Below are positions 1 to 11,520 of a DNA stretch of 64,000 bases, piece by piece. The notes beneath the pieces were generated by a model, which had not been told where the DNA came from, did no database searches, and saw only the letters and a program-made list of their open reading frames with translations. Source of the stretch: Balaenoptera acutorostrata (Eukaryota > Chordata > Mammalia > Artiodactyla > Balaenopteridae); contig NC_080077.1 of NCBI RefSeq assembly GCF_949987535.1, positions 33,941,389 through 34,005,388 on the forward strand. The letters run 5' to 3'. Positions within the stretch are counted from its first letter, which is position 1, and every line of letters starts with the position of its first letter. A program made the position numbers and the translations under genes.

Positions 1-1953
1 CTGCCTTCTGAAGCTATGCAGATTAAGTCTAATTCCCATTTCCTGGGGAAAGTCCTCAAATATCTAAAGAACACAATTATTTCCTAAATCTTTTTTCAAT
101 CTAAATACCTTTTTTTCCCAAGCTAAACAGCTAACAACTCTGGTTACTCAGAATTTCTCTTAAAATAGAGATTATTAATTTTGCAAATGTATTTAACGTA
201 CTTCCTTCCTTGATCTTGATCTTGTACAAATGAATCTGTAGTCAAGTAAGAACTCCTATTTCACAGAAGTTGCTACTATGTGTCATTTCCTTTGCTCTTT
301 CCCTTAAACACTAGAATATAAACTCCTAGAGGGCAATGTTCACACATTCCTCATCATTATTCTCCCAGCACCCACCACAGTGCCTGAACTTTGGAAATAC
401 TTATTAACAAATGCCTCAAGGATGAATAAACAAGTGAGCCTACCTAAGTTCAAAACCTATTCTATTAATTTCATCTCGTTAATTGTAGCTCATAGTTCCA
501 CCTGCCAGGCTCTTTTTGATTCTTGACCACCATTCAACACAGTAGGTAAAACTTCTAGCTTTACGTCATCTGAATATTTGATAGATCTCATCCAAATCAC
601 TGATAAAGATTTTGAACATGACAGGGTCAAGCACAAACCCTATGCCTCATCATTGGAGACATCTCTAGAACTTATTCGAGGTCATGCTGTTCAGCAACTT
701 CTAACTTCTGTTACCTGATTACCACTTGGCCCATATTTTCAACCATGTTTGTGAGGATATAATGAAACATTCTATCAAATGCCTATTTAAACAAACCAGA
801 GTTTGAACCATAGATCTAACCCTTATAGGCTTATGACTTAAGCAAATTATATAATTTCTCTCAGCATCAGTTCATCAACTGTATTAGAAGGAATAATCCT
901 GTCTGTCTCATAAATTTACTGTAAGAATAAATGAGAAAAGATCTATCTACAGTGGCAAGCCCTGGTTCTGGTACATATATAAGGTTGGACACATGGTAGC
1001 TGTTACCATTTTTACTAAATTTGACATATGATTTATCACACTGTCTGATGAATTTGAAATTATACTGAGATTCAGGGACCTAGAGTCTCAGATATTATAT
1101 AATAGTAACTCTAGCAATTAGTTTGATATGTTTTATTTTGAGGGAACCTATTCTGATTCCTAATAAGCACTGTTTATGCTACACTGGAGATTGAAATCAA
1201 TCTGTTTCTTATATTCTACAATACTTTCCTTTATAAAACCTGGAATGACATTTCACTGCTTTCCATCCTGTGACAAATTTCATATTTTCATGATTTTGCA
1301 AATATTTTTCATAGATGGCTCTTAATCACACTGCAAATTCTATCAGTATTCTAGGGTATAATTCACGTGGACCTTCAAATCAAACTCATTTAATCAGCTA
1401 AAAGTGTGATTACTCTCTCTCACAATCTCCAGGTACCATTCTGCAGTGGATTTGAAACCCGAGTCTAATGCTTTTTAGCCAAGGCTCTGTAAGTTAAATT
1501 TTTTTAGGATTAATTTTCAGAGTTATAATGAAATGCTAATAATTCCTATCTTGGTAAGAGGTCAGATAGATTAAATAAGATAAGGTTTATAAAACACCTT
1601 AAATACAGTAGATTACAGTTATGAGATTATTTACTGAGGATATAGCTAATTGATTACCACAGATACTGACAGTGTTACAGACAACAGGGCAGATCAATGA
1701 TAGAGATTTATTTTATCCTTTTCATTTTAAAATAAGAATTGTGATAGAGTGAAAATAATATTTTCACAAACTATTTGGTCTTGAGAAGTTATTTGCACTA
1801 GCTGGGACTTCAATTTTCCCACGTAAAATATAGGAGAAATAATATTGACTATAGAGCTATAGTGATAAATGAGAATATATATGTTTATAAATAAATATAG
1901 GCATAGATGTATGTGTTATATAAACTATGAAAATTCTATCTATCTATCTATGT

Positions 1954-1956
<3 letters not shown>

Positions 1957-1989
<33 letters not shown>
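1957..1989 (+). repeat. (TG)n microsatellite
   Basis: About 16 TG units, preceded by a short (TATC)n run at 1937-1950. Confidence 0.97.
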
Positions 1990-1992
<3 letters not shown>

Positions 1993-2419
1993 GATTAGTA
2001 TTAATTCACCTACCTCTTCTCCCCCTTCTGGCTTGGGGTTCAATATCATGTAGGTTTTACTCCTCCATTCTGAAGAAAATTTTCCTTAAGGGGTAATGGT
2101 CACTGAGCTATTGGTAATAACATGCCTATGTGTAGGATTTATTAGCACCTACAAAGAAGCAACAGCTCTCTTGTGTCATGAGGAATTATGAAGAGAATAG
2201 TTACAAAATGATGTGGGTTTTATTTAACAGTTGAAATGCCTAGCCTGTGAAGTTTTCTATAGTTTTGTTTCTTCTCTACCCCTTATTTTTGAAGAAAGGA
2301 ATAAAGAAAAAAAAGTGAGAAAATCTAGTATAGCGCTGGATGTAACAGTGGTTTTTTACATTAATTTTTGATTATTTATCATCCGATTGGTTCTTAGACT
2401 ATAAATAGTGGCCAACATG

Positions 2420-2720
2420 TATGGTAATGATCATCTTTATCATCATCAATCATCATAGCTATCACTTCTACTATAGAGCTTATCATGTGCTAATTAATGT
2501 TCTAAGCCTTTTATCTAGTATTTCACTGAATCCATAGAAAAACTCTATGAGTAGGTACTATTCTTATCCTCATTTTATAAATGAGGACATTAAGACACCA
2601 CTGAGGCTAAATAAATTGACTAGGCCCACACAGCCCGAAATGGATGAAGCCAGGATTTGAATCAAGGCAGTCTGACCAGAGTCATGCTTATAACCACTAT
2701 ACCGACACAGAGGGCATCGC
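2420..2720 (-). mobile_element. MIR element
   Basis: On the plus strand the reverse MIR order is visible: ATCATGTGCTAATTAATGTTC, CCTCATTTTATAAATGAGGA, CCAGGATTTGAATCAAGGCA, then CATGCTTATAACCACTATAC. Borders are approximate. Confidence 0.75.
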
Positions 2721-3454
2721 ACTGTGTAGTGGATATGATATTAAACTGGGAAACACAGTACAAACAGTAAAGAAATCAGTATGCTTCAGTTGCCTCAGTT
2801 ATAGCATCGGAGTAATAATAGCTATTTTCTATTTGCCTCATGGGGCTGTTTCAAAGATAAACAAAGTTGTCTAAATTCAGAAGTTATAAGTTCCCTGAAG
2901 GAAAATATAAAAATTCAGAGCACAGCAATTTATACTAGCTGTGCATGTTTGATGCACCTATGTATTTATTTTTTACTTCATCTAGGGATATCTCAGAAAA
3001 CAGACCTCTAATAAGGATCCTTAAGGCACAAAAATAGATATAATAGCCTATTGGTCAAAACAGGACAATATAATGACAGCAACTTTTTATCCTAAATAAA
3101 AATGAAATTAAACTGTATATTTTGTGAATGCTTCTAAATTATTCATATGGAGTGACATTACTATTAAAAATTCCAGCAATGACTGCATAAGAAAGAAAAA
3201 TGCATTTAATTCTCACTTAAGAATGCATAAGTTAACCACCTCCTTGAAATTATCTATTCAATTTTACAAGCCAGTAGATTGGTGAAAAAAATGCTACACT
3301 TAAACCAAATCATGATTATTTCAAGAATTCAAGGATGGGTAAGACCTTCACTTCCACTCCAGTCCTCACAAATAAGCATATGATAAATTTCCATATTCTG
3401 TCTTGATTGAAAGAAGATATCTTTAAGAAGTCAGGAATAAAAAGAAGTTTTCTT

Positions 3455-3762
3455 GGGCTTCCCTGGTGGCGCAGTGGTTGAGAATCTGCCTGCCAATGCA
3501 GGGGACACGGGTTCGAGCCCTGGTCTGGGAGGATCCCACATGCCACGGAGCAACTGGGCCCGTGAGCCACAATTACTGAGCCTGCGCGTCTGGAGCGTGT
3601 GCTCCGCAACAAGAGAGGCCGCGATGGTGAGAGGCCCGCGCACCGCAATGAAGAGTGGTCCCCACTTGCCACAACTAGAGAAAGCCCTTGCAGAGAAACG
3701 AAGACCCAACACAGCCATAAATAAATAAATAAATAAATAAAAGAACGTGAATTTCTAAAAAA
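3455..3762 (+). mobile_element. CHR-type tRNA-derived SINE, young copy
   Basis: It begins GGGCTTCCCTGGTGGCGCAG and contains pol III box A (TGGCGCAGTGG) and box B (GGTTCGAGCCC). It ends in (ATAA)n plus an A-run, with a short non-A interruption in the tail. It is flanked by a perfect 16-bp target duplication aaaaagaagttttctt at 3439-3454 and 3763-3778. Confidence 0.95.
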
Positions 3763-5886
3763 AAAAAGAAGTTTTCTTAACACGATAAAAAATATTTACC
3801 TTAAACTAATCACCAGCATCATACTTTGTGGTGAAAGACCTGAGGCTTTTGTATTAAAATCAGGAATAAGATAGGAAGCTGACTACCCTCCTATTTAACA
3901 TTTTTTGGGAGACTTAATCAATGCAAAAAATGAAATTATTATACTAGACATAGCTCTGGCAAGGAAGACACAATTATAGTTATTGCAAATATTATTGTTG
4001 TAAATATAAAAATAACTGAAAGAATCAAGCAAGAAACTTCTAGAACTAGAAAAAAAGTGGCTGGATATCAAACACATGTAAAAAATATATTTTGTCAATA
4101 TTTACCAGTAATGACCAGATAATAAATACACTGAAAGAAAAAAATGTAATGTTCACCATTAAAAAGAAAATGTAAGATAAATGGCAATAATTTTAACATA
4201 ACAAATGCATAGCCCATACGGACAATATTAAAAACTGTGAGACATAAAATGTTTGAATAGAGAAGAGTATCATTTCTGGGTTTAGGGAGGATAGCTGAAT
4301 AGTGTAAAGATAGCAATTCTTTACAAACAGGTTTAATGCATTTTCAATAAAAATTCCAGTAATTTTTTTTGGGAAGAGATTAAAATAGTGAATCAAAATG
4401 TCATTTGGAAGAATATATAAGTACATCAAGTTAAGAAAATTAGGAAAAGAAGAGTAGTAAAGGGTCTTGCTTTACCAGAATTTATAACGTACTATAAAAT
4501 GAAGGTAATCAGAACATTATAATAGGAAATAAAAGGTAAGCAGAAAAGAATAGATGATCCTTTAAACATATCTTAAAATGAACAAAACAAATGTGTATGT
4601 ATTCAGATACCATGATGTGTCAAGGAGAAAAGGAAATATTAACAAATAAATGTTTCTTTAAAGTAACATATTGAGGAAAAATTATCTCCCCACATTATAA
4701 TAAATTCTGGAAAGATTAAAGAGTTGGATCTAAAATTTAATCATAGAAATAATGGTAAATATTGTGAGATCTCAGTATAGATATTGAAAGTCATTGCCTG
4801 GGTGAGATCTCCATGAGAATGAGTGTAGTCAGACAAGCAAATTGCTCCAAGGATTGAATCCTAGGAATACCAGTGTATTGATTTCAGGTAATGAGGAGAA
4901 AACAGCAAAGAGGACTGAGAAGGAGCAGCCATCTAGCTTGAAAAACCCTAGAATATCATGTCCAGAAAAGTAAACTGAACAAAAGCTTTGAGAGGAATGG
5001 CTGATTCAGAGGAGCAAATGCTGCTGATAAATCAAGTACAACGAAGAGCTGAACACTAGTCGTTGGTATGCATACAGTGGTGGAGGAAAAGCCTGATTTT
5101 AGTAGTTCAAGGGAGAATGGTAGGAGAGAAATTGTAGACAAGAGTATAAACTGTTCTCTATGTGAAAGGAGAGGAATGAAGTGGTAAAAATCAAGAGGGG
5201 AAGTGGAGTCAAGAGAGATTTATTTATTTGTTTATTTATGTTTTTTAAGATAGAAGAAGTACCAAAAAGTGATTCAGAAGGGAGGGGAGAATAGGCATGG
5301 CCAGAGTGATGTCCTTGAATCAGAGTGATGTCCTTGAGTGGGAGGGCGGGCTGGGATCTAGAGCATAGGTGGCAGAGTTGGTCTTTTCTACAAACAAGAA
5401 CAGTTCATCCAAATTGGTGGAAAAACCAGAGTAATTGCACACAGATGCAGAAAGGTAGGTGCATGTGTTAGTGGGAGCTTGGGTTAGTTCTCTTCTGATT
5501 GTTTCTAACTTCTCAGTGAAATAAGAAGAAACAAGGTCATCAACTGAAAGTAAGGATGGAAATGGGTCTGGGAAGGGTTTGGGATTTGAAGAGGGATGAG
5601 AAGGTATGAAATTATCACGCAGGAATGTGAGAGAGGCACTGGACTGGAGAAACGTGGCATGATGGAAGAGCAGCACAAAGGTTCCCTTTGAAGTGAGTGA
5701 TAGTGAACATACAGTGAGACTAGTCAGCAGAGTCGACTATTTTCCACAGCCGCATTCAGATTAGAAGGCATAGGTATTGGAGGAGTAGGATTTAACCAGA
5801 GTTGGAATTCACTGAGTAAACATAAGTAAAGGAGTGGTAATAAGAGAAATGAACATTACAAGGCAGTGATATTAAAGAAGGGTCAT

Positions 5887-6204
5887 CGGACTTCCCTGGT
5901 GGTGCAGTGCTTAAGAATCCGCCTGCCAATGCAGGGGACATGGGTTTGATCCCTGGTCCAGGAAGATCCCACATGACGCAGAGCAACTAAGCCCGTGTGC
6001 CACAACTACTGAGCCTGTGCTCTAGAGCCTACAAGCCACAACTACTGAGCCTGTGTGCTGCAACTACTGAAGCCCACGCGCCTGGAGCCCGTGCTCTGCA
6101 ACGAGAGAAGCCACCGCAATGAGAAGCCTGCACTCTGCACTCTCCGCAACTAGAGAAAGCCTGTGCACAGCAACGAAGATCCAACGCAGCCAAAAAAAAA
6201 AAAA
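5887..6204 (+). mobile_element. Older CHR-1-like SINE
   Basis: It starts with GGACTTCCCTGGTGGTGCAG and carries a degenerate box B (GGTTTGATCCC). The body has a partly duplicated ACAACTACTGAGCCTGTG segment, and the tail is poly-A. A short duplication gggtcat flanks it at 5880-5886 and about 6206-6212. It is more diverged than the other copies. Confidence 0.9.
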
Positions 6205-7676
6205 AGGGTCATGAATATTAAGCTGGTTAAGAAAGTGAGGGCATGAGAAACATAAGGAATGATAAAGATGTGAGCGTCGATGATGAGACAAAATGTTGAC
6301 ATTGAAGTACTAAGAAGAAGTGAACTGGAAAGAAAAGAAACGGTGGTCAAAGGAGAGGATAGTTGACATTGAGACTATAGAGGCACTCAGTTCCTGGTAA
6401 TGACAAGTTCTCAGACAGGCTCATGGAGTGAGGACAAGACATGGGAAGAGTCCATTTCATGGGCATCAAAATCACCAGGAATTATGATAGGAGTGGTGCT
6501 AGAGTGGATGGCAATGATACAAAGGAAACATCTTCAAGGAATGAGGTGGGTGACCTGAGGGGTAGTAAATAGTTTCAACAAGCAGGTGTAGTGGGCAAAT
6601 GGATGGAGACCTGAGATTCAAAGCTAGGTGTTGTTACAGAAGAGAAAACAAGGATGACCTGAAAGTGGCAATGAGGAGCAGGGCCACTGCCCCACCCTCA
6701 GGCTCAGGGGAATGAAGAGTGTGAGAAAAAACAGTGGCTTCCACTTGAGAGCACTGCCAGGGGAGTAGTGTGTTGGGAAACCAGGTTTCAGTCTGAGCAA
6801 ATAAAGAGGACCTCAAAAGAAGAGGGAGATTACGTAGGGGATTTTGCTGATGTCTGGTCATGAGTTCCACAAGGCTCCATGAAAGAGTTTCAGAAGATGA
6901 GGAGAGGTGGGAAATGAGTTCAGCAGAGGAGACACCCAGAGTTGCGTGGGGACTAGAGTCTGGGGACCCTAAGTGGTGACACAGGGAACCTGAATTTCTC
7001 CACAGTCCTAATTGTTCCAGGGGTGACAGAGCAGGGTGTTAGCAGGAACGCAATAACAACAAAAAAATAAAAGCAGTCAAATTTTTTAAAGAAATGGTTA
7101 AATTATGGGATATCAAATCAAAGATAGTAAAGATTTTAGAGACTATTTAACAACATAATATGCTCATGATATGTACATTTTTTAAAATGCAGAACATAAA
7201 ACTACACCTATGGTGTTATATAAATCTTCTTTATAAACACATACATAAAATTGGTGGGAAACACATAAAATATTAAATGTTTATCTTATGTTGAATTTTG
7301 GGTGACTTTTTTTTCCTTAACACTTTTCTATGATTTCCAAATTTCTTACAAAGAGCTTATTTTTATTTATAATCAGAAAAAAACCCTCATGTGATTTTTA
7401 AATAAATCGTTGTGTTGTCTGGTATTTGACTACGATGCTGTTGATAATAATATACTATTTCTTGACATGAGCAGTGGTTCTTCCAGTTATAACTCTTTAA
7501 TTACTTTAAAAAATGCATAATATGGTAAATGTATTTTTTTCCCCACGTTCTGTTTCACACACACACACATTCAGTTAAGTCCCCTGCAGGTTAGCTGACC
7601 TCTGAACTCAGTATATGAATATGTGTGAAGAGAAATGAGCACATGGGCTTTGTTCAAGAAAGGCTCAGATGAATAC

Positions 7677-7811
7677 CTGGCATATGGAGGTTTCAGGGTC
7701 ACACAGGCTGCTGTGTCCATGACACTGACATGGAACACAGGTGCCCAGGGCTGGTCCAGGGGTACGGCCACCTGGCTCGGAACGCAGTCGATAAAATCCT
7801 GGCATGCATGC
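7677..7811 (-). CDS. LAMA2: LAMA2 exon 29 (LE repeats after second L4)
   Basis: This 135-nt, 45-codon exon is phase 0/0. It reads [40 protein letters not shown] and TSICQ. It ends the split LE repeat and opens the next one ([17 protein letters not shown]). The CNGHS/CHGHS word is the hallmark of the LE repeat just after an L4 domain in laminins. The acceptor is ttttctttcag (ct at 7812-7813). The donor is CAG|GTATTC (ac at 7675-7676), weak at +4 to +6. The human equivalent is residues about 1393-1437. It is the last exon in the window; intron 29 runs off the left edge. Confidence 0.96.
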
Positions 7812-9629
7812 CTGAAAGAAAACGAAGCCAATTAGGACAGCCAACTTGGAAATCTTTCTTTAGGAACACTTGGGTTCTTCAGTAGTTAAAAAGAAGGATT
7901 TCTTTCCCCCCATCAGCGGTAAAGGCAACACCACTTAGAAACAATGAATGTCACTTTTGATTCCTAATGTGTATTCTGCCTGGTCCATAGAGTATACAAG
8001 CAGCATCTGTGTCATCAGACTTTAGCAAAGGAAAGCTGTCATTTGCAAATACCACTCAGCCTGGACAAACTTCAAATAGTCTTCTTTTTCTTGAAAAAGA
8101 AGTTTGTTTTTAAATAAAATTGTCATATGGACTAAAGAGAGAATTCCAATGTCCTTGACAACCTAAAATCTGCTTCCACTGTGCTTGATGGGTAACTAGG
8201 AAATGTCCAATGAGACTCAGAAAAAAATTAAATAAATAAAAAAGTGTCACGGTCGTGTTATTTATATCAGTATATTTTGAAGACTATAAAAGTAAGAAAT
8301 TCAAAATAATAAAAGCTCTACATGTCTCGGGGATATTAGGCCACCAGTAAAATGTATCTTTCCTTGATCTAGTTTTTTCATTTTGCAATAAAAATCTGAG
8401 AGCAAACAGGAAACTGCTAGCAAAGCTGACATATGCAAAATCAAGACTTCCATCTTCATTCGGGTTTATTATGTAAATGTATCAAGAAACATCTCTGGCT
8501 CTTTGGAAGAAAGCCCATAGCTCTGAAGAGGGAATGAGAACAGTCTTGTGTTTTGGGCTCAGATCTCTTAGCGTGCAAAGCTGCTGCATTTATTAGCCAT
8601 TGTTTGATTTACGAGTAAGGGATAGGAGTTAGTTTTCCAGATTCCACTGAAGATTATAAAGGGATATTAGCAATGTAAAAATTTTTTCACAGGATATTTT
8701 GCTCCCATTGATGAGAAAAGTGATTGCTGAATAAGCAGGGGAAAAAATAGTGAATTAAGAACTTCTTAATGCCTTTGCATCCTTTTGGTTCAGGACTAGG
8801 TCATCCAGAGTGGAGTATGTAGAGGCTCCTTAGAATAAAAACGATCAATAGTCAGCACTCTCCTTGTTTGTTTTGATTTGGATAATGTGAGAGTACTTCA
8901 ACTAAGCATTTAAGAGTCTCTCTGCTTTTATCTCAGCGTATAAGAAATTCTAATGAGATTTAATAATATCCTGGATTTGAGCAAGCTGATAAAACTGGGA
9001 ATAGTATTCAAAATATTTTGAGTCCTATTTGTCTTATAGTGGACCTAAGATATTTTAATAAGTTTATTCATATTCTTGAAAATCAAGGTTCATTTTTGCC
9101 ATTGTTACCAAATAAGGTCTGGAAATTATGGCTGAGGAATTCATTTAAGCATAACTGAAGAAACAATCCAAGGCGTGTTTAAAAATGTTACATAGTATGG
9201 GTTGTTCCAGTTCTGGTGTGTGCTGACTGTAGAATAGAATTGGATTTGCTTTATATAGATTTCATCCTTGGATACTCATGTAATTATTGCTATTTTACTG
9301 GTGTATTTGCTTGGGGGGTGTGTGTGTGTCTTTAAAAATCACACAAATTGAGAGTTCCTAGCTCTACTTTTTGTATCAAACAAAAGTTTAAAAAAAAGTC
9401 TTAGAAGAAGAATAACATTAAGAAACGGTACTTTTCATTGAGGAATCATATGAAATTCAACGTTATGGACTGAAATCCGAAGGTGAGCACTGCAGGTGAA
9501 GTTTACACCCAGTTTCTCTTATTACTATGGCTCTTCTCTGGAAAGAGTAGGACAAAGTAGAAAAGCACTCCAGTGCGGGTAAAAGTCTGGGCTCCAAGTC
9601 AAGCCCTGTGTGGAAGCTTTTAGGCCTGT

Positions 9630-9800
9630 CTATGTGATTCTCAACCCTGGCGGCACATAGAATCGTCTGAGGAGCTTTAAATACGGATACTTGGCTCTGC
9701 CCCCAGAGATTCTAATATAATTAGTGGAGACTAGGGCCAGGGTTTGTTGTAAAACTCCCAGGAGGGTCTAATAAGCAGCCAGGATTGAGAGTCACTGGCA
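9630..9800 (+). mobile_element. MER5A-like non-autonomous hAT fragment
   Basis: The sequence runs from a GATTCTCAACCCTGG start, through a CCCCCAGAGATTCT core, to ATTGAGAGTCACTGG. This matches the known layout of MER5A (terminal inverted repeats like CAGTGGTTCTCAA). It is diverged, with approximate borders. Confidence 0.7.
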
Positions 9801-10714
9801 CATTCCTCATTCCCTGCTGGGAATGTGTGTCTTTGAAGGGCGTACAGACTCTGGTACTGCAACATCAATGAATATGGAAGCCTTGATTTTACTAGTTCGT
9901 TTTGCCTGAGGGATACAGGCAAGTCGTTTGGTGTTGTTGAGATGTGGTTTCCTCATCCCACAAATGAGCAGATGTATTAACTCAGTTGATTTCTGAAGTT
10001 TCTACAGTTCTAAGACTCTAGATTAATTTTGTGTCCTTATAGATTAAACTTCTGAGTTAGGAAAAAAAAAAAAAAGAAAAAAAAAGAGAGAGAGAGACTA
10101 TTCTGCCACACAAGAATTAGAAACTTCAAACACACTTTGTAAAGGAATGAGACATATTTATTTCTCTTTAATCTCCTCCTTTCGTGGACGCTGTTTGTAT
10201 TTATTTTTTCCATTTTTCAAATATTTGAGGATGTTTTTCAAAATCAGACGTTTTTCTTGTCAGTCAACTGGGGCAAAATTCATGAGGATGATTATATTTG
10301 AGTTGGGAAAAAAAGAGCAAAGATAATAGCTACTTTTTAAAGTGCCGCCTAAAATTCTTTCTGGAACAAAATAAAGAATTACAGAAAAGCAAGTACATAA
10401 ACACTGTCCTAATCTTATCCTTTTTTTTTTCCTAACTCAAACTTTTCCAAAGTTCTCTTCTTGCCTTGTGCTGAAATTATTCAGAGCTCAATTTTCTTCT
10501 GCTCTCCTTCCATCTTTAATTTGTTTTCATAATATGGTATCCCATCATAATGTTAGAATCAAATTGCACAAAAATGTGGGAGGGAGGAAAGAAGGGAATG
10601 GGAGACAAAGAGAGTACAGGGCCAACGGGCTCCAGGTGCCGGGTTACATAACGCAGAGTTTAACAATAAAAATAGATACTTGTGCTGTGGCCAGTAAAAA
10701 CACTATCTTGTATC

Positions 10715-10864
10715 TTTACATGGGTTTTGCAATCAGACAATCCTAGGTTTAATTCCTGTTTCACCACTTACTACATATGACTTATGCAGGTTTTAAATGC
10801 TGTGGGCTGAAGCTTCCTCACATGCAATTTAAGGATGTTGTATAACTTACTAGTTGAGTATTAA
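10715..10864 (+). mobile_element. MIR-like fragment
   Basis: It shows the order CAATCCTAGGTTTAATTCC, CCACTTACTA and CTTCCTCACATGCAA, as in MIR, strongly diverged. It is interrupted on its right by the CHR SINE. Confidence 0.5.
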
Positions 10865-10871
10865 TGTAGCT

Positions 10872-10880
<9 letters not shown>

Positions 10881-10906
<26 letters not shown>

Positions 10907-11227
10907 GATTTTCTTATTTATTTATTTATTTATTTATTTTTGGCTGTGTTGGGTCTTCGGTTCGTGCGAGGGCTTTCTCCAGTTGCGGCAAGCGGGGGCC
11001 ACTCTTCATCGCGGTGCGGGGACCGCTCTTCATCGCGGTGCGCGGGCCTTTCTCTATCGCGGCCCCTCCCGTCACGGGGCACAGGCTCCAGACGCGCAGG
11101 CTCAGCAATTGTGGCTCACGGGCCCAGCTGCTCCGTGGCATGTGGGATCTTCCCAGACCAGGGCTCGAACCCGTGTCCCCTGCATTAGCAGGCAGATTCT
11201 CAACCACTGCGCCACCAGGGAAGCCCC
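10881..11227 (-). mobile_element. CHR-type SINE, antisense copy with internal duplication
   Basis: It reads as a reverse complement, with poly-T at the left and GCCACCAGGGAAGCCCC at the right. Target duplication tgtagctaggtttttt lies at 11228-11243 and, as atgtagctagg plus T-run, from 10864. Inside, the CTCTTCATCGCGGTGCG unit occurs twice in tandem (about 11000-11045), unlike the other copies. Confidence 0.93.
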
Positions 11228-11244
11228 TGTAGCTAGGTTTTTTG

Positions 11245-11520
11245 AATCAGACTTAGGTAGGTTCAGATTGCTGTTTTGCTGTTTTCCAACTGTGTGATAA
11301 AGGGCAGGTTTCCTAACCTGCCTGAGCTTCTATTTCCTCACCCGTAAAATGGGAATTATAATGTGCTCAATGATGTTGGTGTAAGTGTATTAGGGAATGC
11401 ACTTGACATTGTGCAGGATACAGTAGGCACTCAATAAATGGTCAGTTTTGTGTGTTTTTTTAATAGGGTTGTTGGGAGGATTAAATGAGATGATGTGTGT
11501 GTAGTGCCTGAAATACAATA
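11245..11520 (+). mobile_element. MIR-like sequence
   Basis: The words CCAACTGTGTGATAAAGGGC, CTATTTCCTCACCCGTAAAA and GCACTCAATAAATGG follow the MIR consensus order. A second MIR-type tail (GGATTAAATGAGATGATG) follows, so two copies may abut here. Confidence 0.65.

Larger units (their letters stand above)
1..7676 (-). other. LAMA2: LAMA2 intron 29 (5' part)
   Basis: There is no exon in these 7.7 kb. The intron holds diverged MIR-like sequence (about 800-1010 and 2420-2720), a (TG)n tract at 1957-1989, a young CHR SINE at 3455-3762 and an older SINE at 5887-6204. Around 4770-7060 lies a long purine-rich, degenerate stretch that resembles old interspersed repeat sequence I cannot name. The rest is AT-rich with nothing recognisable. 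Confidence 0.8.

Noticed and set aside
3316..3783. Many 60-155-codon open frames over SINEs (here and near 10930, 16240, 24480, 37510, 45170, 50360)
   Set aside because: The same peptides recur (for example AGDTGSSPGLG, RAFSSCGK) in every CHR copy and on both strands. They are translations of a non-coding SINE.
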